Shown here: piece after piece, positions 46,812-57,139 of the stretch
Layout of the letters: the number at the start of each line of letters is the position of its first letter
Position numbering within the stretch: the stretch's first letter is position 1
Source of the DNA: Blattamonas nauphoetae
Lineage: Eukaryota; Preaxostyla; Oxymonadida
DNA length: 64,000 nt
Reading direction: 5' to 3'
Assembly (NCBI GenBank): GCA_033064195.1
Contig: JARBJD010000099.1
Coordinates: 62,001 to 126,000, forward strand
The notes under the pieces: model-generated
What the model was told of the DNA's origin: nothing
Database searches by the model: none
Seen by the model: the letters and a program-made list of their open reading frames with translations, nothing else
Made by a program: the position numbers and the translations under genes

Positions 46812-49800
46812 TTAAAAAGCTGATCTCTCCTGATCATTACAATCTCTCAACTCCGCCATGTTTGGTTTGAGATGACGAGCAAGGATGGTTAAGGCCGTTT
46901 TCGCAGCCTCGAGGAAATTGATCGCTCTGATTACGGTTGCGAAGAATGAACAAAACGAGGATTCAATGCTTGTGGTTTCACGAACGTCGAGCTGGCTGAG
47001 ACAATCTTTCTTCAACTGTATATTTGAAAAAAGAATCTGAGAATAAAAGATACAATGAATAGAGGATAGGACAGACCTCGAGAGGATGCTATCTTGATAT
47101 CGATCTGGGTACATCATGATCTGAGATAAAACAACAATACAATGAACTGACTGAGATAAAAATGATATTGAACACAATGGAAAAAAAGTTCAAAATGAAT
47201 CACTCATACCATTTTGTTGTTTGATCTGTAGTTGTCTCTGGCTATCGAGTTAAGTTCATTCGTGAGAGTTAAAGAGGAGGGATGCGAGATAAAGCTGAAA
47301 TCGAGAGAGATGAATGCATGAGGAAGCGACAAAGAGCATACCGAGAGACAGGTGAGGTCTTAACCTTGTGAGATTCAATGCGTGTGATCGATCTTGCTAA
47401 TCCTCAAGTGCCTTTCACCCATAATAGGTATCTTTTCATCAACTTTCCTCCACATGGTGATGAATGAAGGAGAGAGATGAAGGATGGGTGGTTGAAAAGC
47501 GGGGTTTGATCTGTCTCCTCCATTCATCACAAACCCTTCATCTGCGTCCGTCAACGAGACAATCGACGATGGTGGAATAGCCAAGGTGTCAAAGTCTTCG
47601 ATCTTCTCGGGAGGAAGTGAGTCCATCTCTTCTGTTTTGTGAAGAAGCGACTTTTCATTCTTCTTCTTTTAGGAACGGTGGCGGAGAAGGATGATGATGA
47701 AGAGGAGGAGGGCGACACACGCACAGTTGACAGGGACCACCCACTTCATCGCTTGCTTCGTCAATGCTTTTCGTTCATCCGATCCACTCAATTTCACTCG
47801 GAACGACTCTGTCCGACTTCCATCACCAAAAACGAGGCGAGCATGCCCTTCTGCCTCGACTGCGATGGATGCTGCAATCTCCTTCTGTGGAATGGCGAGT
47901 GTGATGGCTGTTTCGGTGAACGAGAGAGTGGACGATTCTGTCAGTTCGCGGGTGTATTCTCCATTCCTGCCATTGTGTCCTGATCTCTCAAACACTTCCA
48001 GGAACAATCCACACGGGATGAATGTCGATCCAATAAGGGTAAACGCGTGCGTTGACGATTTCTTGTCGAACGTGACTTTCGATGAGGATGTATTGAGAGT
48101 TGGAACGAAGAATGGCGAGTGAGAGATTGTTTCTTTTGCTGTCAGCTGACAATCACTCGAGGAGATCCACGTTGATACTGTTTCCACTCCATCTCCTCCA
48201 TTCAGATTGCTAATCTCAATCTCTCCTCCTTCCGAACATCGGATGTGGAAGGAGGATTGTGTGAATGGGAGACAGGCGTGATCCAACTCATCGACACCGA
48301 AACAGTTGTGAAGAGCACTGTCTTCTCGCATCTTCATCAGTGAGCGATCAACAACGTCTTTCAGTTCCAGCGACGAGTCAATCAATGTGATCCGGCCAAG
48401 CTGAGCTGTCGTTGGAGAGTGTGGTTGATTGCGGCGAATACAGAAGAGATTGTGGGGAATGTGTGAATTGGACACGACGTGCTTGGTTGAGCGAAGCGAG
48501 TAGAGAACTGGTGAACACTTCTGGTTGGTCAAACTCCACAAGTTATTCGGTTCCGTGATCTCAATATTGTCGTCATCCGACGCATCAGTGAAATAGTCAA
48601 GTGATAACAAGAATGTGCCCCTGTGTCTCATCTCTTCCCTTTTCGTCCACTTTCCTTTCCCATTCAAACACTGCCACAATCTTCTGATAATTCTCCATTC
48701 AACTTGTCTCTTTGCGCGATCGTGCTTCTCTCTCTTCTATCTCGCCTCCTCCACCACTCCACACAGACTCGCTCTGATCAGTCTTCTTCGCTCACCCTGA
48801 ACAAACTCTCTCTCGAACGCACTTCCTTTCATGTTCTCTCCCGTCTCCTTCAGATGGTTGGAAATGTGTGTCTCTACGATCAGTCGAGGCCGCGTCGATT
48901 CCAACCTCTCCTTCTTCGCCAATCCTTCCGCTTCCGCTTCTTCTTCACCAGGAACGTCCCAGTCGCTCTCTTCTCTTCTTTGCTATTCATCCAGCACAGT
49001 TTGGGCATCGAGTTGTTGTTTTGTTTGTTCCATGGTTTGACACTCATCCAGCGAGTCTTTACCATTTTCTCGCACCATTTTCGAGTGAATGCACGTGGCC
49101 TTGGAGTGTACAGACTCAAATTGCATAATCTATGCTCTGTCGACTCTTTCTTGCTTTCCAAGACACTTCTCATCTCTCATTTCTTCCTCGTTCCACTCGA
49201 TCCTTCACTCATTAGCATCTCGTTGTTCAGTGGAAGGATTGAGAAAAGAAGGTTTGTTGCAGAGGGATGAGACACAAATCAGAAATCATTGTGGAAAGCC
49301 GAATTGCAGGAAAGTGTGCTGACAGCGACAGCTCGTCAATTCGACTCTGGACTCAGCACCCATCTTTCCTCCGAATCGAACAGGAAGATTGAATGTTCAG
49401 GCGAGACTGGATACACTGGTTGTGATCTGGCCGACCGAGTAGTCGGGACGGAACGAGGAGTGGAGAACACCATGTTCGTCAGTGTTTCCTTGTTCACTTC
49501 GTCAATCACTTCTCCAATACTCACTGTCTTCAACGATGAGGGGAAGGATTAGAGCGAGGACGACTGGCGAACGAGAGTGAGTGGGGACATAGGTTCCACT
49601 CAGAAGGGTTGATTCTTCTTTCAGCTCGTTGTCGAGTTGGAGTGATGGCGGAAGGGTCGATTCGGCTTGATCGATCACATGATCGTTATCTTCCCGTGAA
49701 TCGCCAACTGAGAGGATAAAATCGTCCAAAGGGGGTCGGACTTGAAGCAGGGGCAGCAAGAGGGGATGAAGAGAGGGCGACTTCAGTCTTTCCACTGTGG

Positions 49801-51714
49801 GGCGGGATTCAATGAACATTTGCGTCGACTTGGCGTGGAATTCGTGTTCTGAGGGGATTTTCGAGCCCAGAGTGGAGACAATACGATAGGCGGGTGAATA
49901 CAAAGGGAGAGAGCTCTATTGGGCAATGACGAGATAATGAAGGATGATCAAGGAGGAAGATGGGACGGGAAGGTGAACGTCTGGCGGAACAACCCCAAAA
50001 GACGAATAAGATGGGTTGTAGAACGTGGGAGGTCGGAAAGTTTGGGAGAGGCTTCAATATATTCAAATTTCATGCTGACATCGACAAAATCAGTGCAGAA
50101 CTTGTTGAGCATCAATTTATACGCAGAGAAGATAAATGGGTATGCCATATTCTGTAGATAGCTTTCGTTCGTTTCAAATGTGTCCAGGCTGACTGAAGTT
50201 TGCAAAACTTTCGCAATAAGTGTCAAATTTCTGCGAGATCTGAGATTGTCTGCCGGAGCGACTGAAGGTGGGGAGAGCTTCGAAGGAAAATGAAAATGGT
50301 GACATTAATGGCGGTGTTCAGTTGCTTGGGGAGGAATGTGAGGTGAGCGATGTGCTTTTCCTTCAACAGACAGGAGTGGCGGACTTTTGCGTGTTTGGTG
50401 TGTCATCCTTCCCTTCACCGCCACCTCCGCTGAGATGGTCAGTTTCGACAAAGGAGTGCAGACACTTCGGACGCCCAAGCATTTCAAAGAAGCTTCGTCA
50501 GAACAGCACAACTTTCGGTGAAGAACACGGCAGATGGGGGTGTTTGGACAGATCCTGTATCAGGATTGGGAAGAGGTGAAGATTCTTTCGTAGAAACATC
50601 ATCTGTCGATGGATTGTTGGAAAGATCTCCTTTTGGAGAGATGGCTTGCTTCTGAATCGATAATCTTCAGAATGGATGACTGATGGTGAATGACGATGCA
50701 TTGCTCCACCAACAGTTGTGATACTACGATTGAAGTTACAACGACATAAATACGCGAGATCACGATCAAGATCAACGTACGCTCTGTTGGGAGCTGAATT
50801 GTCAGTGAGGATTGAGTCAAATACAGGAAGCACTTCTGATAGACTGAAATTATAAACCACTCCGCATCCAGATTTTAATTGCTGTTGTATGGTGCATCCT
50901 GAAATATCGAAGAGTCTCAATAAGTTGATTGGAGAGACAAGGCGATTGTATGTGTGTTGACCATCTGGTGCTTTGAATCTTGAGTTGTTCAATAGCACGA
51001 AGACCGAAGCGTGGGGGTCGAATTGGTAGTTTGAAGATGAAAGTTGGATTGTGTTCGAGAATGTCACAGAGCAGTCGATCATCACCAGTCTTGTGAATGC
51101 ATCCAATTGTGCAACTATGATCAGGAGGTCAATCAGATAACATCGAAATTGTCCCATAAATGTGCAACATGTCAAAGAAAGTTTCCCCGCAAACTGATTC
51201 TGTTCGATCATGTGGAAGTTCGTTCCTGCTGTGTAGGTTGTTCATGTCAGATGGATGGCGGTGAAAAAGATGCCCAATGAACTTGAAGGAGACGAGTAGC
51301 TGTTGATATCTGCTTCGGTTGTCTTGTTCTCCTTCACAATGTCGGCAGTTTGTTGGTTGTGGTTTGCGCAATGATTTTGGTCACATTCAACAGGGTTGGA
51401 TTTGTTCATCAGGTTTCCATGGTATTTCTAATGTCAGATATCACTGTCCCATTCAAAGTATCGTCAATACAATGAACTTCACTGTTCTTAATTCGCAGTT
51501 GACTCAGATTTCTGAAAGGATGGTTCTCATCCCAACTGGAAGGGGTATGTGTGAGTTTGGAGAGAGAATAGCCCAAAAGTGAAAAAGTAGGAGGATTTCC
51601 AGCTGAGGACAGTGGTTGAGCAGTAGCGATCGACCCAAAACTGACCGAAAGGGGATCTTGACACATTTGTTTGAATTTAGACAGAAAGGAGTGAATAATC
51701 ATAAACAATGACAC
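46812..51714 (-). pseudogene. Decayed surface membrane protein with beta-helix-like repeats
   Basis: Minus-strand fragments read in order as parts of one large protein. From about 51714 to 49500 come Cys- and Asn-rich segments with short beta-helix-like units (SQLRIKNSEVHCID, LSLTCCTFMG, LRLFDISGCTIQ). A long intact exon at 48679-47669 ends in a transmembrane helix (VPVNCACVALLLFIIILLRH). A cytoplasmic tail follows in the same frame: KKKNEKSLLHKTEE, then EKIEDFDTLAIPPSS, to 47375. An in-frame TAA sits directly after the membrane segment and before the basic tail, and frames change near 51400, 51250 and 49530 without good splice sites. The fragment at 47177-46812 is helical and may be the last part. 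Large surface proteins with tails like this are known in free-living and gut protists; no family name is claimed. Undetected introns could rescue part of it. Confidence 0.55.
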
Positions 51715-51858
51715 GATTTAGACAGGAAACAACGATCTTCCGATCACCATTGGAGTTCGCACTGATTATGGGTTCGAAATAAAGAATGGGCTTCATCTCC
51801 CCCAGTTTCAATTTGCACACCCAAGTTCGGGTCCTCACCTCTTTCTACTATGATTCTC

Positions 51859-51922
51859 TTTCACTTTTTGGTGGACGTTTGATTTATGTGGATTCCAGGG
51901 GTTTTTTGGTTTTCCCTAATAG
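51859..51922 (+). repeat. Short coding-like repeat, copy B
   Basis: Sister of 46530-46595, here on the plus strand, ending exactly where the MITE at 51922 begins. The MITE therefore interrupted this sequence or inserted at its edge. Confidence 0.65.
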
Positions 51923-52523
51923 TGGAGTCACCAATCGGTGTCCTGTCACCAATCGGTGCTTTTTTCAAAAAATGTCACAATGGGTCAAACTAAGAAAAAA
52001 ACAAATTTTTAGAATTATCCTCCCACGCGATCCCGAGAAAACCTCAAAATACTTTATACAGTATGTTACAGTACATTTTTTTCACTTTTTCAAATTTTTT
52101 CTTTCATTTCTCCACAACCAGACGTCCGTTTCACACCGAAGAAAAAGCATTTTTTTCGTAAAGATATCGATTAAAAACGATCAAAAAAATAAAATTTTTT
52201 TTCCCATGAAATTTTTTGGGGCGAAAAACAGCCTTTTTTCACATCTTCCCAAATACCCAAGATTTTTTTCTGATTTTTTTTTCAAAAAATTTGTTGTACC
52301 AAAAAAACATTTCTGCGAAAAAATTTCATCAAAATCTGTTCACAGGTTGTGAAGATTTAACGAGAACACATGAAAAAAGCGGTCAAAAAGAGGTTTTTTG
52401 AGGTTTTCTCGGGATCGCGTGGGAAGATAATTCTAAAATTTTACATTTTTCTTAGTTTGACCCATTGTGACATTTTTTGAAAAAAGCACCGATTGGTGAC
52501 AGGACACCGATTGGTGACTCCAC
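51922..52523. mobile_element. Foldback MITE, copy 3 (602 bp)
   Basis: A non-coding element with long, nearly perfect inverted ends beginning GTGGAGTCACCAATCGGTGT, flanked by TA on both sides (51920-51921 and 52524-52525). Each terminus carries two copies of the small palindrome-like block CACCAATCGGTG separated by TCCTGT. Inverted matching continues for well over 100 bp per side (TTTGACCC, then GCGTGGGA/TCCCACGC). It belongs to the same family as the elements in the two arms but differs throughout, so it is an independent insertion. Confidence 0.8.
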
Positions 52524-52599
52524 TATAATATTGGAAAAAATCTCCAACAAGTCATTGAGAAAATTGCCTTGTACTTGAAAAGCGTCACTTTTCAGTAGT

Positions 52600-52850
52600 C
52601 ATTTTAGAAATGTCTCAACAACCAGTGAATCGATTGTCATGACATTTTTACCAGATTCTTTTTTTGATGATCCGAACATTTTAGAAAAAAATTGGAAAAA
52701 ATTCCGGGTATCTGGAAAAAAGTCGAGAAACACAGTTTTTCGTAAACACTCACAGAGGCCAAACAATTCATTTTTTTTCATAAAAATCATGTTAGTGAAG
52801 TCTATGTAGATCACCAGATCTAGTCCAACCTCAACAACTTTCCTTGTCAT
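52600..52850 (-). repeat. Diverged relic of the MITE interior
   Basis: This AT-rich stretch aligns loosely, in order, with the middle of the foldback MITEs: a segment with GGGTATCTGG and A-runs, and one with AATCGATTGTCATGACATTTT, compared with GGGTATTTGG and GATCAATTGTGATGC in the arm copies. No terminal repeats remain. The call rests on eye alignment. Confidence 0.4.
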
Positions 52851-53790
52851 CGTTGTGTGCAGGCGGCCTTATGAAAGAATGAGAAAGGTGTGATGTACTG
52901 AGTGAGATGGAGAAGACTGCTATTGTCTCTGGTGTGTCCTCATCTCCCTCTTCATCTCTCCCCATCTTCTGTTCTGCCTTGGCATTCAGGGAGGGGATCT
53001 CTTTGAGCATTTGGGTTAGCATGTGTTTGATGGCTGTGTGTCAGGCTGCCCATGTCGCTCCGTTTATGGAGCAGCATCCTGCATGATCCTTCCTTATCTC
53101 CCCCAGGCACAGAGGGCATTTTAGTTTGATCTCCCATTTATTCTTTCCCACATTCTGTCTTCTTTCACTTTCCTCTTCCATATCTCCTTCTCGATTCATT
53201 CTTGCTACCAGGTCCATGAGAGGGGATTCTTCAAGAGTAGGTTGTCGAGAGAGTTCGAAAATGTCTTGTTGTTGAGACTGTGAAATCTGTCTTTGGGGAG
53301 AATGTTCAGCCATCTCTGATTGATTCCGTCTTCAATCACTTTGTGTAGTTCCTCACTGATGCTTTGAGCTTTGTTGTCGAGAAGTTGTTTATCTGACTGC
53401 GAAAGAGACAGATTCTGAATCTGAATCGGAGGGAAGCAATCCATATGTTCGATTCAATGCAGCTTTTCTTGGTGAGATGCAGATCACTTCTTCTTCGTTG
53501 CATTCACATTCCAACGTCTTTCGACGAGGAATGATTGTTGCTGTTTCAAGTTCTGGCTGGACGAGATTATACAGTTCCTTCAACTTGTCGTCGAGGTTGG
53601 ACATATCGTTTGCCAAGTCCAGAGAAATGTGTGTTCTTGAAAAGATCTCTCTGTTTGTTTAAAGGATAGACGCAACAGAACGATGAGGTTTGTCTTTGTG
53701 TTGTTATTCGCTGATGCTTTTTGCTTTGTTGTCGAGAAGGTTAGGGTAGTACTTGGGAGATTCACACAGTCCACGTCTCTTCACGACCTC
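52851..53790 (-). pseudogene. Fragmented coding remnants, family unknown
   Basis: Several adjacent minus-strand frames look coding by composition: LDDKLKELYNLVQPELETA with CECNEEEVICISPRK at about 53616-53389, and a Glu/Arg-rich piece ending KLKCPLCLGEIRKDHAGCC at about 53313-53041. The last resembles a Cys-rich zinc-binding site. Frames are interrupted by stops without convincing introns. A short internal repeat (GCTTTGTTGTCGAGAAG) occurs near 53362 and near 53721. I cannot assign a family. Confidence 0.4.
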
Positions 53791-53798
53791 CAGAATTC

Positions 53799-54021
53799 TT
53801 GGAACATCGCTGGATCTCCATCTCACCTCTGAGCATGTGGTTTCTAAAACGTTTGGCTTCTCTACCACTTGCTAACTTCCAATTGGATCAAGACGACATG
53901 ACAAACCAGCATTGTTTTGGAGCCATTGTGGTTCCTCTCTCGAAGGTCGTTTACATTCTCGAGGTTGACGGACACAACTTCGCACACTCCTTATCGAATC
54001 TCGCGCAACTATGCTCTTATT
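53799..54021 (+). other. Open frame abutting the right arm
   Basis: A 77-codon plus-strand frame (VVPLSKVVYILEVDGHNFAH and onward) ends a few bases inside the right arm. It could be a fragment of a gene cut by the rearrangement. There is no family match. Confidence 0.3.
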
Positions 54022-54251
54022 TTCTCAAGTGACACAAAGGACCAACGAAGAAAAAAGGAGATTTGAGCAATTTGCTCCTAATGCTCACTGAGAAAAACCT
54101 TGAACAAAAGTTCTCATAAACATGATCAGAAATGTCGATCGTCAATTTGTTCCAAACCTATAGACCAAATTATACAAAATATCGTCTGAATCATTTCATA
54201 ACTCAAATGAACATACTATAACTATTTGAAAAAAATAATTGTTTTGAAATA

Positions 54252-55043
54252 GTGGTGGCACCAATTAGTGCCCTGTCACAAATTGGGTAAGATTTTTTGA
54301 CATCATTCAAAAGTTCGAAGACAAACATTCAAAGCCAATCTCCACTCATTGGTGAGAAATGAATCGACCTTTCTCAAGAATTGAGACATGACAAGAGTGA
54401 ACAGGATTTTCGAGAACTTTGAAAGAGCTGAACCATGTGTTGTCAATTTCGTTTTTTGTTTGTGACAGTCGAACTTTTGAATGATCTGAAAAATTCTCAC
54501 CCAATTTGTGTTTTTTTCGGGAAAAATCAAGATTGGTCAAACTCAAAAATAATTTTTTTGAATTATCCTCCAACGCGATTCCGAGACAACCTCAAAATAC
54601 CTCGTTTGACCGTTTTTTTCTTGTGTTCTTGTAATATCTTCACGAACTGTGGATCAATTGTGATGCAAATTTTTGAGAATTGTTTTTTTGGTGAAATGAA
54701 ATTTTTACAAAAAATTAAAAAAAAAGTTGGGTATTTGGGAAGATGTGAAAAAACGCTATTTTTCTCGACAAATAATTGCTTCGCAAAATTTATTGAGTGT
54801 CTTTTATCGATATTTTTATGAAACAATGCATTTTATTCGGTTTGAAACGGAAGTCTGGTTGTGGAGATTTGAGCTGAAAAAGTGGAGAAAAATGTGTGGA
54901 GAATTGCTGAATGAGGTATTTTGAGGCTGTCTCGGAATCGCGTTGGAGGATAATTCAAAAATTTTATTTTTCTTAGTTTGACCAATCTTGATTTTTCCTG
55001 AAAAAAACACAAATTGGTGACAGGGCACGAATTGGTGATACCA
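54252..55043. mobile_element. Foldback MITE, copy 2 (in right arm)
   Basis: The reverse-complement twin of 40794-41585, carried by the segmental duplication and not by its own transposition. All short frames in it translate identically to those in copy 1. Confidence 0.75.
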
Positions 55044-55482
55044 CCATAAGTATTTCTAAAGAAAAAAGCAAAACAACAAGATTTCCCTCCACAATAACCT
55101 CTGAAATAAGACAAAAATCAAAAACGTGAATTACATCACAAACTGTTCTGGGATTGATTCTGATGAAGATTGGTCCATTCGTAGGAAAACAATCGAATTT
55201 GTTTGGGTTTATCGTATTTACGCGACTATTTCAACGATGTCTCAAGACTAAGGTAGTGTTTTGTCTGGATGTCAGTTCAGAGAGATTCCCATTATGTGGA
55301 GACGGTTTTGTCACGTGACATTTAGGAAAAAAGATTTTCACATGAAGAAAAAGTATTCATGAGACGACCCCAGAAGTTCATGAGATAGAGAATTTTTAGA
55401 TTAAATGTTAAAGAAAATAGCTTCAGATTAATGAAACAAAAAAATGGAAGACAATGGTTGCGAATTACTGCTGTGTCAAGAT
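55044..55482. other. Non-coding part of right arm
   Basis: Mirror of about 40357-40793 in the left arm. It ends at AT (55481-55482), the left target dinucleotide of the transposon pair. No gene is visible. Confidence 0.6.
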
Positions 55483-57137
55483 CAGTTGGTTTGGATCCCC
55501 TGGAAAATGGCAACTAAAACCAAAGAAAGGGCAGATCTGAACTCCGCTCTCATTTTTACGTAAAATCAATCCTCATTATTCTGACACTGTCTTTTCAACG
55601 AAAAAGTGAGTGGAATTAAACGAAATGACGTATAAAGGTATGTAAGATAAAAACTGAATCTACTTCATGGACCGTCTTGACTTGGGAGGTGTAGAGAGGT
55701 CAATGAGACCAAAATTCGTGGACTTTGATCGTTTGGTTGGTTTTATGACACCGTTCGCTTGCTTGTTGGTGATTTCAACTTTCTCAAGAATCGTCCTAAA
55801 TCGGGCTTGATCCACCACAGGCTTGATGGTAACTCCGAATCGGGAGAGTGTGATCCCTCCAACTTCAAAAGCTCGCTTAACCTGAACAGGCGTTGACGCC
55901 TGCTTGAAGGCGCAGACTGCCTTCGCTACAATAGAGGTAGGCGTTTCGTTTTGGGCGAATCCTCGCATTGTATTTAGACACCTCTTCCAGACCGAAAAGA
56001 TAGTCAGATCCAGAGGTTGAAGTAAATGAGTCGAATTGGGTGGGAATGTGCAGAGAAGAATGTTATTTGTGCGGAGAATCTCTTTTACTTTGTCTGTTTT
56101 GTGTGTGGCGCAGTTGTCAACGATGAGTACTGCAGGAATCACGAGTCGGTCCTCTTCAGCTCTCTTTGAGTTGATGTCTGGGATGACCACAGACTGTAAA
56201 AAGGTGCAAAATATGTCTGAGTCGATCCATTGTGATGTTGTTTCGATCACATGGCAATCTCGTCCAACACGAACCCCCATCATCGCCATGTCAACCGGAT
56301 CAATCCGGGCGCCAGTCACAACGAATGGTGGAGCAGAGGATCCATCCAAACAAATTAAAGGAAGGATCGTGAGTGCTTTCTCACTTCGATCAACGTGAAG
56401 CATCTGATTGTCCTTGTCTTTCGCGGAAACGATAAAAACTCTATTGTAGGAATCTTCAAAAAAGTGGTATTGGCTTTCGTCGGTTTGATATACGAGATAA
56501 TACGGGACCGTTCGACATAATTTTGATAAATCCGTTCGATACTGCATTATCTTATGAGGATCCGCCAACATTCGTGATTTTTCTTTGGGTATGAATTTCT
56601 TTTTTCTGATCTGATCCGAATGCCTTGACACGAAGTCGTATGCCCAATTCTTGCCGACACTGCACGATGAATCTCGGGCCGCCCGATCTTGGAGATTTTG
56701 AATCGTCCAAGGGGCGTGACCCACGTAGCTGGTTAGAATGTCATGTAGTATGATCCTTTCCTGATCATCTGTCAGCTTTCGTCTCAGGCTGATGGTGAAA
56801 TCTTCGTTCTTCTCCTCGTCGGCAAGTTTTTTTTTGATCTGGGAGACTTGTTGGATCCTAACCGCCAGAGCCGCCGAGATGATGCCCGAACTGAGGGAAG
56901 CAATTCCCTCAGTTCGAACGATGAACCAACGGATGAGATTGGCTCGAGAGATTGGACCGTGGTCTTTCATCTCTGATAAGATGAAATCGATGGTGCGGGA
57001 AGGTAATTCCGGACATAATACACGTTTGAATAGTTCTGGATCAACCATATGCGTCTGTTTGTCCATTTAAAGTAACGAATCAGATCTGCCCTTTCTTTGG
57101 TAATAGTTGCCATTTTCCAGGGGATCCAAACCAACTG
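55483..57137 (-). mobile_element. Transposon E1, Tc1/mariner-pogo-like, complete (1,655 bp)
   Basis: A DNA transposon with 58-bp terminal inverted repeats beginning CAGTTGGTTTGGATCCCCTG, with two mismatches between ends. It is flanked by AT at 55481-55482 and 57138-57139. One transposase gene (55660-57066) is intact. A block GAAAGGGCAGATC lies 42 bp inside both ends. The outer boundary is defined precisely because the left arm keeps the uninserted sequence (TCAAG-AT-TGTTCG on this strand). Confidence 0.93.
55660..57066 (-). CDS. Transposase of E1 (DDE superfamily, CENP-B-type helix-turn-helix)
   Basis: 468 residues, uninterrupted, starting 71 bp from the element end. An N-terminal region is followed by a CENP-B/pogo-type DNA-binding segment (about residues 93-160, with TDDQERIILHDIL and APWTIQNLQDRA). 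The catalytic DDE core has D196 in YQTDESQYH, D317 in LIVDNCATHK and D353 in HLLQPLDLTIF. The last two are separated by 35 residues, so the signature is DD35D with Asp in third place, as in pogo/Tigger/jerky relatives. The C-terminus is basic (KPTKRSKS, PPKSRRSMK), suggesting nuclear targeting. All catalytic residues are present, so it could be active. It shares roughly half its residues with the E2 enzyme. Confidence 0.93.
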   Translation of the reverse strand: MDKQTHMVDPELFKRVLCPELPSRTIDFILSEMKDHGPISRANLIRWFIVRTEGIASLSSGIISAALAVRIQQVSQIKKKLADEEKNEDFTISLRRKLTDDQERIILHDILTSYVGHAPWTIQNLQDRAARDSSCSVGKNWAYDFVSRHSDQIRKKKFIPKEKSRMLADPHKIMQYRTDLSKLCRTVPYYLVYQTDESQYHFFEDSYNRVFIVSAKDKDNQMLHVDRSEKALTILPLICLDGSSAPPFVVTGARIDPVDMAMMGVRVGRDCHVIETTSQWIDSDIFCTFLQSVVIPDINSKRAEEDRLVIPAVLIVDNCATHKTDKVKEILRTNNILLCTFPPNSTHLLQPLDLTIFSVWKRCLNTMRGFAQNETPTSIVAKAVCAFKQASTPVQVKRAFEVGGITLSRFGVTIKPVVDQARFRTILEKVEITNKQANGVIKPTKRSKSTNFGLIDLSTPPKSRRSMK

Positions 57138-57139
57138 AT

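Noticed and set aside
47669-47671. Reassigned genetic code (TAA read as an amino acid)
   Set aside because: TAA, TAG and TGA all terminate well-supported genes in this window (for example legumain TAA, coiled coil TAG, dynein TGA), so this single in-frame TAA is better explained by decay or read-through.
41816-54021. Capsid-bearing or retroviral element hidden in the island
   Set aside because: I saw no polymerase, integrase, protease or capsid-like reading frame and no long terminal direct repeats; the contents are host-type fragments and small DNA elements.
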